Part shown: piece after piece, positions 25,031-33,652 of the stretch
Layout of the letters: every line of letters begins with the position of its first letter
Numbering within the stretch: position 1 is the first letter of the stretch
Origin: an uncultured Gemmiger sp.
GTDB taxonomy: Bacteria; Bacillota; Clostridia; Oscillospirales; Ruminococcaceae
NCBI GenBank assembly: GCA_944382835.1
Contig: CALWNP010000004.1
Coordinates: forward strand, 1 to 64,000
DNA: 64,000 nucleotides
Reading direction: 5' to 3'
Made by a program: the position numbers and the translations under genes
The notes under the pieces: model-generated
Seen by the model: only the letters and a program-made list of their open reading frames with translations
What the model was told of the DNA's origin: nothing
Databases searched by the model: none

Positions 25031-26722
25031 ATGGCAGCCAACGGGCAACACGGACGGACCCTGTCGGCCAAAGGATTCTGGCTGGCGGTGGCGGCCTTGG
25101 CAGTGGTGCGCTGCCTGCTGACCTCCTTCCAGATGGCCTACACCTGGGTGGGCGGCGCGCCGCTGGACGATGAACTGATGTTCCGGGCGGCCAACGCCAT
25201 CTCCAGCGGCCAGTGGCTGGGGGACTATGACTATCTGACCCTCTCCAAGAGCATGTTTTTCCCGGTCTGGCTGGCCTTGCTCCACGCCCTGCATCTGCCC
25301 TATCTGATCAGCGGTACCCTTCTGTGGTGCTCCGCTGCCTTGCTGGCAGCCTTTGCCTTCCGCCCTCTGTGGCGGGGTAGGGGACTGACCCTGGCTTTCT
25401 TCGGGGCGCTGGCCTTCCTCCCTTCCTCCTGGGCGTCCTATACTTTGCGGGTTTACCGGGACAACATCTTCCCGGCACTTTGTCTTTTCTGTTTTGCCGG
25501 CTTTGCCGGCGCTGCGCTGCGTCTGGCGACCTGGAAAAAGGGAACGCCCCGTCCCCGGCTGTGGCCCTGGCTGGCGGCCGCCGGGGCAGGGCTTGCCTGC
25601 GGTTATCTGAACCGGGAGGATGCCGGCCTTTTTCTGTTGCCCTTTGCCCTGGCGGCCACCCTGGTGATGGTGGTGTTGGCGGTGGGGCGCAGACTCTGGC
25701 GCGCGCTGGTGTCCCAGGTGATCCCCTATGTCCTGTTGGCGGTGGGAGTGCTGACATTCTGCACCCTCAACCAGATCCATTACGGAATCTTTGCCCTCTC
25801 GGATTTCTCCACCGGTGCCTTTGCCGACGCCATGGGGGCGATGATGCGGGTGGACACCGAGAGCACCGAACCGCTGCTCAGCGTCCCCGCCGATGCCCGG
25901 CAAAAGCTTTACGAGGCGGTGCCGGCACTCCAGCCGTTGGAATACTGGCTGGAGGAGGATGCCCAGCTGCAGAATGATTTCCGGGACCCTCAGCTGGAGG
26001 ATTATCGGGCCGGCAGCTTTTACTGGGCCATCCGCCGCGCCGCACAGTTTGAGGGCATCTATGACAACGCCCAGAAAGCGGAGGACTACTGGGCAGAGGT
26101 GGCGGATGCCATCAATGCCGCCTGTGAGGATGGCACCCTGCCCACCCGCACAGGCCAGCGGAGCAGCACCACCCAGCCCATCCGGGCCTCCTATGTGGCG
26201 CCGGTGCTGGCCGAAAGCCTGCGCAGCCTGGTGCATGTGCTGAACTTTGCCGACTGTGACCCCGCCGAAACCCTGCGCTCCATCGGCACCGAGGAGGACT
26301 TTGCCGCCTGGTCGGGCTACCTGCATTGCAGCTTCAACGGCGCGGCGGAAGCCGGCAAGGACACCCCCTATTACAGCCCGCTGCAAAAGCTGGTGTTTGC
26401 CGGGATGCGGCTGCTTCGCTATCCCTACGCGGCGTTTTGCTGGCTGGGGCTGATCCTGGCGGTGGTGCACCAGATCGCAACCCTGCCCGGGGTGCTGCGC
26501 CGCCGGAACGCCCAGGCTGTGGTGCCTTGGCTGCTGTTGTTGGGGCTGCTGGGGATGGCGGCTCTGCGCTGTGCCATGATTGCTTTTGTGGAGGTCTCCA
26601 GCTTTGGCATCGGCACTTCCACTATGTATCTATCCACCGTCCACCCGCTGCTGCTGCTCTTTATCCTGGGCAACGGCGCTTTGTGGCTGACCCAGAGGAG
26701 GAACCCTCATGTCCAAAATTGA
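25031..26722 (+). CDS. Polytopic membrane protein of a glycan cluster (glycosyltransferase-like)
   Basis: A 563-residue protein with about ten membrane helices, in two groups. The first ~260 residues hold eight or so helices, then a ~190-residue hydrophilic, probably extracytoplasmic, segment (residues ~265-455) and two or three C-terminal helices. Layout resembles GT-C/PMT-type lipid-linked sugar transferases; an early GGAPLDDELMF could carry the catalytic acidic residues. I do not recognise a named family. SD GGGAGGG is 6 bases before ATG. It overlaps the BaiN-like gene by 14 bases, so it terminates the glycan block but joins the following operon. Confidence 0.7.
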   Translation: MAANGQHGRTLSAKGFWLAVAALAVVRCLLTSFQMAYTWVGGAPLDDELMFRAANAISSGQWLGDYDYLTLSKSMFFPVWLALLHALHLPYLISGTLLWCSAALLAAFAFRPLWRGRGLTLAFFGALAFLPSSWASYTLRVYRDNIFPALCLFCFAGFAGAALRLATWKKGTPRPRLWPWLAAAGAGLACGYLNREDAGLFLLPFALAATLVMVVLAVGRRLWRALVSQVIPYVLLAVGVLTFCTLNQIHYGIFALSDFSTGAFADAMGAMMRVDTESTEPLLSVPADARQKLYEAVPALQPLEYWLEEDAQLQNDFRDPQLEDYRAGSFYWAIRRAAQFEGIYDNAQKAEDYWAEVADAINAACEDGTLPTRTGQRSSTTQPIRASYVAPVLAESLRSLVHVLNFADCDPAETLRSIGTEEDFAAWSGYLHCSFNGAAEAGKDTPYYSPLQKLVFAGMRLLRYPYAAFCWLGLILAVVHQIATLPGVLRRRNAQAVVPWLLLLGLLGMAALRCAMIAFVEVSSFGIGTSTMYLSTVHPLLLLFILGNGALWLTQRRNPHVQN

Positions 26723-27947
26723 TCTGCTGGTGGTGGGCGGCGGCGCAGCCGGACTGATGGCTGCCGGCGCGGCCACGGCCCGGGGCGCTTTGGTCACGGT
26801 GCTGGAACATAACCCCAAAGGTCCGGGGCAGAAGCTGCTGATCACCGGCAAGGGGCGGTGTAATCTGACCAACGACTGCGATGTGCGGGAATTTCTGCCC
26901 TTTGTGCGGCACAACCCACGGTTTTTGTATTCCAGCCTCTATGCCTTCCCGCCGGCGGCTGCCATCTCCCTGTTTGAAGAGCTGGGGGTGCCGGTGAAGA
27001 CCGAGCGGGGCCGGCGGGTCTTCCCCCAGAGCGACCGCGCCGCCGATGTATTGGCTGCCCTGCGCAGCTACGCGGCGGATGCGGCGTTTGCCCGGGGCAG
27101 TGCCCGGCGGTTGTTGCTCCAGGATGGCGCCTGTGTCGGGGTGGTGACCGACAATGGCCAGGAACTGCGGGCTGGGGCGGTGCTGCTGGCCACCGGCGGC
27201 GTCAGCTACCCGGTCACCGGTAGCGATGGCAGCGGGTACCGTCTGGCAAAACAGGCGGGGCACACCATCGTCAAACCCCAGCCCAGCCTGTGCAGCCTGG
27301 TTTCGCCGGACCCGGCCTGCCGCCGGATGATGGGGCTGTCGCTGCGCAATGTCCGGTTGACCTTGCTCTGTGATGACAAGCCCCTCTTCACCGAGCAGGG
27401 GGAGGCGCTGTTCACCCATTTCGGTCTGTCGGGGCCGCTGGTGCTGTCGGCCTCCACCTACATCGAGGATATTGGGGCGCACCACTATTGCTGTGAATTT
27501 GATCTCAAGCCGGCATTGGATGAGAAAAACCTCTATGACCGCCTGACCCGGGACTTCGCAGCCCTGGGCGGCCACAGCGCCCAGGGGGCACTGGAAAAAC
27601 TACTGCCCCATTCCATGCGCCCGGTGGCGGTGGAAAAATGGGGAATTGACCCGGCCACCCGGGCGGCTCAGATCACCCGGGAGCAAAAACAGGCACTGGT
27701 GCAGCTTTGCAAGCACTGGCAGGTGCCGGTGACTGCTCTGGGCAACCTGGAACACGCGGTCATCACGGCCGGAGGTGTGGAAACCCGGGAGGTGGACCCA
27801 AAAACTATGGAGAGCCGGCTGTGTCCGGGGCTTTATTTCGCGGGGGAGATTCTGGATGTGGATGCCCGCACCGGCGGATACAACCTGCAGATTGCCTGGG
27901 CGACGGCACAGGCGGCCGCCCGTGCGGTGGCGGAAACGCTGTCATGA
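26709..27947 (+). CDS. NAD(P)/FAD-dependent oxidoreductase (HI0933/YhiN/BaiN family)
   Basis: A 412-residue flavoprotein of the HI0933 family, which includes the bile-acid reductase BaiN. It shows the FAD motif DLLVVGGGAAGLMAAGAAT, the family signature QKLLITGKGRCNLTND, GVSYPVTGSDGSGY, and the C-terminal AVITAGGVETREVDP and GLYFAGEILDVDARTGGYN. Most members are uncharacterised, and the BaiN activity should not be assumed. It overlaps the upstream membrane-protein gene by 14 bases and is 28 bases before cmk; HI0933-family genes are often found next to cmk-plsC-ispH in Clostridia, as here. Confidence 0.87.
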   Translation: MSKIDLLVVGGGAAGLMAAGAATARGALVTVLEHNPKGPGQKLLITGKGRCNLTNDCDVREFLPFVRHNPRFLYSSLYAFPPAAAISLFEELGVPVKTERGRRVFPQSDRAADVLAALRSYAADAAFARGSARRLLLQDGACVGVVTDNGQELRAGAVLLATGGVSYPVTGSDGSGYRLAKQAGHTIVKPQPSLCSLVSPDPACRRMMGLSLRNVRLTLLCDDKPLFTEQGEALFTHFGLSGPLVLSASTYIEDIGAHHYCCEFDLKPALDEKNLYDRLTRDFAALGGHSAQGALEKLLPHSMRPVAVEKWGIDPATRAAQITREQKQALVQLCKHWQVPVTALGNLEHAVITAGGVETREVDPKTMESRLCPGLYFAGEILDVDARTGGYNLQIAWATAQAAARAVAETLS

Positions 27948-27975
27948 ATTTGAAGCTGAAAAGAGGAACTGTATC

Positions 27976-28638
27976 ATGATATCTGTTGCCATTGACGGCC
28001 CTTCCGGGGCCGGAAAATCCAGCATGGCCAAACGTTTGGCTGCGGACCTGGGTTATACCTATGTGGATACTGGGGCGATGTACCGCTCCATCGGCTTGTA
28101 CACCCTGCGGCAGGGCAAAGACCCCGCCGATGCGGCGGCGGTGGAAGCACTGCTGCCTCAGATCCACCTGGACATCCGGGTGGAGGAGGGCACCCAGCAC
28201 ATCTATCTCAACGGGGAAGATGTCTCGGAGGCCATCCGCACCGAGGAGTGCGGCATGGCGGCCTCGGCGGTGGCGGCGCACCCGGCGGTGCGGGCCTTCC
28301 TGTTGGACACCCAGCGGGATCTGGCAGCCCGCCAGGACGTGCTGATGGATGGCCGGGACATCGGAACGGTGGTGCTGCCCCATGCCACCGTCAAGATCTT
28401 CCTGACCGCCACCCCCGAAGCCCGGGCCACCCGTCGTCTGGCCGAGCTGCGCCAGAAGGGCCAGCCGGCGGAATATGACAAGGTGCTGGCCGACATCCGG
28501 CAGCGGGATTATCAGGACAGCCACCGTGCGGTGGCACCGCTGCGCCAGGCCGAGGATGCCATCCTGGTGGACACCAGCGAGATCGGTATTGACGAGAGTT
28601 TCGCCCTGCTGAAAAAAACCGTTTTGGAAAATATCTGA
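27976..28638 (+). CDS. cmk: (d)CMP kinase
   Basis: A 220-residue cytidylate kinase, phosphorylating CMP and dCMP with ATP. P-loop VAIDGPSGAGKSSMAKRLA is at residues 4-22 and VDTGAMYRSIGLYTL follows. RDIGTVVLPHATVKIFLTA and RQRDYQDSHRAVAPL carry the lid and substrate residues. Length is standard. The ATG at 27976 is adopted because homologous proteins start at this point; the SD (AAGAGGAA) is moderate. It starts the cmk-plsC-ispH/rpsA series typical of clostridial genomes. Confidence 0.93.
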   Translation: MISVAIDGPSGAGKSSMAKRLAADLGYTYVDTGAMYRSIGLYTLRQGKDPADAAAVEALLPQIHLDIRVEEGTQHIYLNGEDVSEAIRTEECGMAASAVAAHPAVRAFLLDTQRDLAARQDVLMDGRDIGTVVLPHATVKIFLTATPEARATRRLAELRQKGQPAEYDKVLADIRQRDYQDSHRAVAPLRQAEDAILVDTSEIGIDESFALLKKTVLENI

Positions 28639-28700
28639 ACGGGTGCCCGCATAAAAGCTAGGGAATGTACAAAAATTAGAGAAATGGTGGGATTGCCCTT

Positions 28701-29321
28701 ATGGTATTGTACTGGATTCTTTTGCCCATCGTCCGGGTACTGCTTCAGATTCTTTGGCGGATCCAGGTGATCGGGCGGGAAAACCTCGTCAAAGACCGGC
28801 CCTGCGTCATTGCCTCCAACCATCTGTCGGATCTGGACCCGGTTTTTATCCTGGGAATGGTCTTCAGCTGGAAACGCTACCGCATTCTGGCCAAACAGGA
28901 ACTGTTCCGCAATCCGCTGATCGGATGGTTCCTTGGCTGCATGGGGGCGGTTGCCATCGACCGCGGCAAAGGAGATATGGATACCGTCAACCGGGTGATG
29001 GAAGACTGCAAAGCCGGGTCGGGGGTGCTAATCTTCCCCGAAGGAACACGCAGCAAGGATGGCAAGCTGGGCCAGATCAAGAGCGGTGCCTTTGTCATTG
29101 CGGGCCAGGCGGGGGCGGATATGGTGCCCTGCCGGATCATCTATGATACCCCCAACGGCCGGATGCGGCCCTTCTGCCGGATTCGCATCTGCTTTGGCCC
29201 TCACATTCCCGCCTCCGAAATGGCCATCACCGATCCCCGCCATCAGGTCCATGAACTGCGGATGCTGCGCAACCGCCTGCGGGATGCGCTGGAGGACCTG
29301 TACGCCGCCCACCACTTTTAA
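28701..29321 (+). CDS. plsC: 1-acyl-sn-glycerol-3-phosphate acyltransferase
   Basis: A 206-residue PlsC-type enzyme that makes phosphatidic acid from lysophosphatidic acid. Acyltransferase motif I is [11 protein letters not shown] (HX4D), motif [12 protein letters not shown], motif [15 protein letters not shown], motif [13 protein letters not shown] hydrophobic N-terminal segment would anchor it in the membrane. The SD is weak (GGTGGGA). It stands 62 bases after cmk and 14 bases before the ispH-rpsA fusion, in the same order as in other Clostridia. Confidence 0.92.
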   Translation: MVLYWILLPIVRVLLQILWRIQVIGRENLVKDRPCVIASNHLSDLDPVFILGMVFSWKRYRILAKQELFRNPLIGWFLGCMGAVAIDRGKGDMDTVNRVMEDCKAGSGVLIFPEGTRSKDGKLGQIKSGAFVIAGQAGADMVPCRIIYDTPNGRMRPFCRIRICFGPHIPASEMAITDPRHQVHELRMLRNRLRDALEDLYAAHHF

Positions 29322-29335
29322 GGAGGAGCCCTGCC

Positions 29336-31276
29336 ATGAGCTTTCATCTTTCCCGCAGCCAGATTACCCTGGCCAAAACCGCCGGCTTCTGCTTTGGCGT
29401 CAACCGTGCGGTCAAAATGACCTATGACCTGCTGGCCCAGGGCCGCAAGGTGGCCACCCTCGGCCCGCTGATCCACAACCCCCAGGTTGTGGCGGATCTG
29501 GAGGCCAAGGGAGCCATCACCTGTGACGATGTGGACAGCGTTCCGGACGGATACGAGGTGGTGATCCGCAGCCATGGGGTGCCCCGGGCTGTCTATGAAA
29601 AAATTACCACACGCGTCCTGGCGTATCATGATGCCACCTGCCCCTTTGTTGCAAAAATCCATAAAATTGCGGCAGAAGCGGGCAAAAATGGTGCGCTTTT
29701 GCTGGTTGCGGGGGACTGCGACCACCCCGAAGTACAGGGAATTGTGGGCCACGCAACGGGAGAAGTGCGGGTTTTTGCCGGCGAGGAGGAGCTGGCGGCT
29801 CTGCGCACAGAAATTGAGAAACAAAAGTCCATTTACGTTGTCGCACAGACCACCTTTCGGGTGGAAAGTTGGGAGCAATGCAAAGGTTTTCTAAAAAAAT
29901 GGTGTACAAATCCCAAAATATTTGATACAATATGTAATGCAACGTGGGCGAGGCAACAGGAAGCGGAAGACCTCAGCCAAAAATGCGATCACATGGTCGT
30001 CATTGGTGGTCATCATTCTTCCAATACCCAAAAGCTGCTGCAGGTCGCTGCCAGGCATACCAAAGCCATCAACGTCGAGACTGCTGATGAACTCGACCCT
30101 GCATGGTTTGCTGGTGCCAAAGCAGTAGGGGTGACAGCCGGGGCTTCAACGCCTTCGTCTATAATTGAGGAGGTACTTAACTGTATGAGTGAAGAGATCC
30201 GTGACGACATGAGTTTTGCCGAGATGCTGGAGGCATCCGAAGCCAAGCCCCTGTTCGCAGGTAAAATCGTTAAAGCCAAGGTCATCAGCGTCAGCCCGAC
30301 CGAGTGTGTGGTCGGTATTGATGGGTCCAAGCACACTGGCATTGTCAAGCTCAACGAAATGACCCATGACCCCGCTGCCCGCATGGAGGACCTTGTTAAG
30401 GTGGACGACGAACTGGATCTGGTGGTCATCAAGACCAACGACCAGGAAGGCGTCGATACCCTTTCCCGTGTTCGCTTTGAGGCCCAGAAGGGCATGAAGG
30501 ACGTCTCCGAGGCTGCCGAAAACGGTACCGTGATGGAAGGCGACGTCATGGAGTCCAACAAGGGCGGCGTTGTCGTCAATGTCAAGGGCGTCCGTGTCTT
30601 TGTTCCCCGTTCTCAGGCCACCATGCGCCGTGACGAGGACTACACCAAGCTGGTTGGTCAGCATGTCCGCCTGGTTATCACCGAGTGCGCCGGCCGCAAG
30701 ATCGTCGGCAGCATCAACAAGGTGACCGCCGAGGAGAACAAGGCCAAGCGCGAAGAGTTCTGGAAGAACGTGGAAGTCGGCAAGCACTACACCGGTGTTG
30801 TCAAGAGCCTGACCAGCTACGGTGCCTTTGTTGACATCGGCGGCGTGGATGGCCTGTGCCATATCAGCGAGCTGAGCTGGTCCAACATCAAGCATCCCTC
30901 TGAGGTTGTCAATGTTGGCGACACCATCGACGTTTATGTCAAGAGCTATGACCCCGAGAACCAGAAGGTCTCTCTGGGCTACAAGAAGGAAGAGGATAAC
31001 CCCTGGGAGAAGCTCAAGACCGATTACCCCATCGGCAGTGAGTTTGTGGCTCCGGTGGTTTCCATCACCAAGTTTGGTGCCTTTGTCCGGATCCTGCCCG
31101 GTGTGGACGGCTTGGTCCACATCAGCGAGATCTCCAACGAGCGCGTCAACAAGGTCAGCGATGTGCTGAAGGTTGGCGACGAGGTCAAGGTCAAGCTGAT
31201 CAACGTCGATTTCGATCGCAAGCGGATCAGCCTGTCCATGAAGGCTTGCCTGAACGAGGGCGAAGACGCCGAATAA
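29336..31276 (+). CDS. ispH: IspH-ribosomal protein S1 fusion
   Basis: A 646-residue fusion. Residues 1-283 are HMBPP reductase, the last step of the MEP isoprenoid pathway: [12 protein letters not shown] (Cys19), [35 protein letters not shown] and [14 protein letters not shown]. Residues 284-646 are ribosomal protein S1 with four S1 RNA-binding repeats, the clearest being [20 protein letters not shown] and [17 protein letters not shown]. The fusion is known from Clostridia. SD AAGGAGG precedes the start. Just before Met284 lies an internal GAGGAGG, so S1 alone might also be made. Confidence 0.94.
   Translation: MSFHLSRSQITLAKTAGFCFGVNRAVKMTYDLLAQGRKVATLGPLIHNPQVVADLEAKGAITCDDVDSVPDGYEVVIRSHGVPRAVYEKITTRVLAYHDATCPFVAKIHKIAAEAGKNGALLLVAGDCDHPEVQGIVGHATGEVRVFAGEEELAALRTEIEKQKSIYVVAQTTFRVESWEQCKGFLKKWCTNPKIFDTICNATWARQQEAEDLSQKCDHMVVIGGHHSSNTQKLLQVAARHTKAINVETADELDPAWFAGAKAVGVTAGASTPSSIIEEVLNCMSEEIRDDMSFAEMLEASEAKPLFAGKIVKAKVISVSPTECVVGIDGSKHTGIVKLNEMTHDPAARMEDLVKVDDELDLVVIKTNDQEGVDTLSRVRFEAQKGMKDVSEAAENGTVMEGDVMESNKGGVVVNVKGVRVFVPRSQATMRRDEDYTKLVGQHVRLVITECAGRKIVGSINKVTAEENKAKREEFWKNVEVGKHYTGVVKSLTSYGAFVDIGGVDGLCHISELSWSNIKHPSEVVNVGDTIDVYVKSYDPENQKVSLGYKKEEDNPWEKLKTDYPIGSEFVAPVVSITKFGAFVRILPGVDGLVHISEISNERVNKVSDVLKVGDEVKVKLINVDFDRKRISLSMKACLNEGEDAE
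29903..29931 (+). promoter_or_regulatory. Possible internal promoter inside ispH for the S1 portion
   Basis: TGTACA (29903-29908), 17-base spacer, TACAAT (29926-29931), in a locally A+T-rich part of the ispH coding sequence, about 250 bases before the S1 methionine. Confidence 0.35.
30167..30187 (+). promoter_or_regulatory. Internal ribosome binding site at the IspH-S1 seam
   Basis: GAGGAGG at 30167-30173 is 11 bases before the in-frame ATG at 30185 (Met284, MSEEIRDD). A TATAAT hexamer lies at 30160-30165. This would allow separate translation of S1. Confidence 0.45.
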
Positions 31277-31296
31277 TCCCGCTTTTGCGCAAAACG

Positions 31297-31329
31297 GGGG
31301 CCTGCCTGGTCAAACAGGCAGGCCCCTTT
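31297..31329 (+). terminator. Intrinsic terminator after ispH-rpsA
   Basis: A perfect 12-bp stem (31297-31308 with 31315-31326), six-base loop, then TTT. It closes the cmk-plsC-ispH unit. Confidence 0.85.
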
Positions 31330-31358
31330 CTGGTTTGCGCTGGCGGGGAGGAGCCAAG

Positions 31359-31805
31359 ATGCAACAGATCAAATCACTTTTTCACAAGTACTACGAGCAG
31401 ATCTCCTATCTGTTTTTCGGCGGCCTGGCGACCCTTTTGAACTTTGTCATCCTGAACGTCTTTCAGGCCATGTTCGGCATCGCCTTTGCTGCCGGGATCG
31501 GCAACGTCCTCAACAACGCCATCTGTATCCTGTTTGCCTACTGGACCAACCGGACATTCGTCTTCAAAAGCCGGAATGTGGGCCGTCAGGCACTGAGCGA
31601 GTTTGGCCAGTTTGTCAGCTGCCGGATTTTGACCGCGGTGGTGGACCAGCTGATCATGTGGCTGGGGGTCACCGTGCTGGGACCTTCTGTCACCTTTCTG
31701 CCGGCGGCGCTCTGGCCCTCGGTGGTCAAGCTGGTCTCCCAGATTGTTGTGATCCTGTCCAATTATGTTTTTTCCAAACTGTTCATCTTTAAAGAAAAAA
31801 AGTAA
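31359..31805 (+). CDS. GtrA family membrane protein
   Basis: A 148-residue GtrA-like protein with four membrane helices (YLFFGGLATLLNFVILNVF; AAGIGNVLNNAICILFAYW; a third at CRILTAVVDQLIMWLGV; the last at SQIVVILSNYVFSKLFIF). NRTFVFKS between helices 2 and 3 is the family signature. GtrA proteins are thought to help flip or handle lipid-linked sugars with GT2 partners. No GT2 is immediately adjacent; two clusters in this window have them. SD GGGGAGGAG precedes the start. It lies 15 bases before a small membrane-protein gene. Confidence 0.87.
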   Translation: MQQIKSLFHKYYEQISYLFFGGLATLLNFVILNVFQAMFGIAFAAGIGNVLNNAICILFAYWTNRTFVFKSRNVGRQALSEFGQFVSCRILTAVVDQLIMWLGVTVLGPSVTFLPAALWPSVVKLVSQIVVILSNYVFSKLFIFKEKK

Positions 31806-31820
31806 AGGAGGCAACTTCCT

Positions 31821-31985
31821 ATGTACACCAACAACAAGATCCCTGGCAAAGGGTTCCGCCTGGTTGGCCTGATCCTGGGGATCATCGCCACCACCCTTGG
31901 AGTAACCTCGGTGATCTTTGCCGCTCTGGGGATGCACCAGGCCCATCTGTGCAAAAGCTGCCGTAAGGGGAGGGAATACCGGTGA
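31821..31985 (+). CDS. Small single-pass membrane protein
   Basis: A 54-residue peptide with an ideal SD (AAAGGAGG, 8-10 bases before the ATG). Residues ~13-37 form one hydrophobic helix (RLVGLILGIIATTLGVTS followed by VIFAALG), the N-terminus is basic, and the tail has a CKSC motif and several basic residues. Its TGA overlaps the GTG start of deoC (GTGA), so the two are translationally coupled. I know no family for it. Coding is supported by the SD, the coupling and codon usage like its neighbours. Confidence 0.7.
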   Translation: MYTNNKIPGKGFRLVGLILGIIATTLGVTSVIFAALGMHQAHLCKSCRKGREYR

Positions 31986-32662
31986 GTCATTATACCAAAG
32001 AAGAAATTCTGTCCAAGGTGGATCACACCCTGCTGAAACCCGAGGCCACCTGGCCCCAGATCCAGGCGCTGTGTGATGAAGCCATCCGCTACCACACCGC
32101 CTCCATCTGCATCAACACCTGTTATGTCCGCCAGGCGGCGGAATACCTGGCAGGGCGGGTGCCGGTCTGCTGCGTGGTGGGTTTCCCGCTGGGGGCCATG
32201 GATACGGCTTCTAAGTGCTTCGAGGCCAAGACTGCGGTGGAAAACGGTGCCTCTGAGGTGGACATGGTCATCAACATCGGCCGGCTGAAAAACGGCGAGT
32301 ACGATGCGGTCCGGGAGGACATTGCCGCCGTCAAGAAGGCGGTGGGGGACAAGGTCCTCAAGGTCATCATCGAGACCTGCCTGCTCACCGATGTAGAAAA
32401 GGAAAAGATGTGTGACATTGTGGTGGAAGCGGGTGCCGATTTCATCAAGACCAGCACCGGCTTTTCCACCGCCGGTGCCACCTTCCACGACATCGAGTTG
32501 TTTGCCCGCTGCGTGGCTGGCCGCTGCAAGATCAAGGCGGCAGGCGGCATCTCCACGGTGGAGGATATGGAAAAGTTCCTCGACCTGGGCGCTGACCGTC
32601 TGGGCACCTCCCGTGCCGTCAAACTGCTGACGGCACCGGGCACCGAGACAACCGGATATTGA
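31982..32662 (+). CDS. deoC: Deoxyribose-phosphate aldolase
   Basis: A 226-residue class I aldolase cleaving deoxyribose-5-phosphate to acetaldehyde and glyceraldehyde-3-phosphate, in deoxynucleoside catabolism. Motifs are KVDHTLLKPEATW, ICINTCYVRQA, VVGFPLGAM, VDMVINIGRLKNG, KVIIETCLL and the Schiff-base Lys in ADFIKTSTGFSTAGAT, with KAAGGISTVEDM near the end. Length is standard. The GTG start overlaps the preceding small ORF. No other deo genes are adjacent. Confidence 0.94.
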   Translation: MSHYTKEEILSKVDHTLLKPEATWPQIQALCDEAIRYHTASICINTCYVRQAAEYLAGRVPVCCVVGFPLGAMDTASKCFEAKTAVENGASEVDMVINIGRLKNGEYDAVREDIAAVKKAVGDKVLKVIIETCLLTDVEKEKMCDIVVEAGADFIKTSTGFSTAGATFHDIELFARCVAGRCKIKAAGGISTVEDMEKFLDLGADRLGTSRAVKLLTAPGTETTGY

Positions 32663-32676
32663 GTTTTTCATAGGGC

Positions 32677-32706
32677 TGCTGCGCTTCGGCGCAGCGGTCT
32701 TTTCTG
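32677..32706 (+). terminator. Probable terminator after deoC
   Basis: A short stem GCTGCGC-TTCG-GCGCAGC followed by GGTCTTTTC. The T run is interrupted, so efficiency is uncertain. Confidence 0.5.
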
Positions 32707-32717
32707 TTGCGGGGAAA

Positions 32718-32760
32718 GTCGAACATCTTTCGACCGGGTCGCTGCATATGGTTGCAGCGA
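32718..32760 (+). repeat. Two inverted repeats upstream of the ZIP transporter gene
   Basis: GTCGAA (32718-32723) with TTCGAC (32729-32734), then TCGCTGCA (32739-32746) with TGCAGCGA (32753-32760), both perfect. They lie 70-115 bases before the transporter start and could be operator sites or leader hairpins. I do not recognise a known riboswitch. Confidence 0.6.
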
Positions 32761-32830
32761 GATCAAAGAATTTGGCAGCGGACAGACCACAGGGTGTGAC
32801 GGTGCCATGACATCGAAGGAGGTTCGGATC

Positions 32831-33595
32831 ATGATGGCTTCCCCCTTTCTTTTGACCACCCTGGCAGGACTGTCCACCGGCCTGGGCGGGCTCATTGCGG
32901 CGGCTTTTCGCCCCTCCCAGCGGCTGCTGGCGGCCTGCGCAGGCTTCGCCGGCGGGGTGATGCTCACCGTCAGCCTGGCGGACCTGGCCCCTGCGGCCAT
33001 GGAATTTTATTCGGCCTATCTCTCTCCCTTGGGCTGCGGGATGGCGGTGGCCGGGATGCTGGCCGCCGGAATGGTCGCGGCGGTGCTGCTGTCCCGCCTG
33101 ATTCCCGATGAGGCGGAGCTGGCAACCCGGTTTGGCGACGGGGCGGCCGCCATGCGGGCGGCGTTGGTCACCGGCATCGCCCTGCTGCTGCACAACCTGC
33201 CCGAAGGGGTGCTGACCCTGTTTGCCGGGGTGGCCGATCCCCAGCTGGGGCTGCGGACTGCCCTGGCCATCGCCCTGCACAACATCCCGGAAGGACTGGC
33301 GGTGGCGGTGCCCTTTGCCTACGCTACCCACAGCCGGGGCAAGGGGGCAGCGGCGGCCCTGGCCAGCGGCCTGGCCGAACCGGCGGGGGCACTGCTGGCC
33401 TATTTATTTTTCCATGACCTGTTCACCCCGGGCTTTCTCAACGGCACCGTCGTCCTGGTGGCGGGGATCATGCTGTGGGTGGCCGCGGCGCAGCTGCTGC
33501 CCTCGGCCTTTGCGGGGCGGCAGCGGATGGCCGGCAGTGTGGGCCTGGCGCTGGGATGCCTGACCATGCTGATCGGCATTGCGGCACTGCCGTGA
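32831..33595 (+). CDS. ZIP family metal transporter
   Basis: A 254-residue membrane protein with eight helices. The two metal-binding helices contain LLLHNLPEGVLTLF and ALHNIPEGLAVAVPFAY, the ZIP signature (HNxPEG twice). Members import Zn, Fe or Mn. The His-rich loop typical of many ZIPs is short here. SD AAGGAGG lies 8 bases before the ATG at 32831; a second ATG follows directly. The upstream 168-base leader carries two perfect inverted repeats. The next operon's promoter overlaps the end of this gene. Confidence 0.9.
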   Translation: MMASPFLLTTLAGLSTGLGGLIAAAFRPSQRLLAACAGFAGGVMLTVSLADLAPAAMEFYSAYLSPLGCGMAVAGMLAAGMVAAVLLSRLIPDEAELATRFGDGAAAMRAALVTGIALLLHNLPEGVLTLFAGVADPQLGLRTALAIALHNIPEGLAVAVPFAYATHSRGKGAAAALASGLAEPAGALLAYLFFHDLFTPGFLNGTVVLVAGIMLWVAAAQLLPSAFAGRQRMAGSVGLALGCLTMLIGIAALP

Positions 33596-33607
33596 TTGTG
33601 GTATACT
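33579..33607 (+). promoter_or_regulatory. Promoter of the lipoprotein/two-component operon
   Basis: TTGCGG at 33579-33584 and TATACT at 33602-33607 with a 17-base spacer. The -35 lies inside the end of the ZIP gene. Confidence 0.6.
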
Positions 33608-33652
33608 ATACCCTGTATTGGTGTAAATCCGGGCAGGGAAGGGGGCGCGGCC

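Noticed and set aside
27775..27975. Longer N-terminus for cmk
   Set aside because: It overlaps the end of the BaiN-like gene in another frame; the conserved kinase N-terminus starts at 27976.
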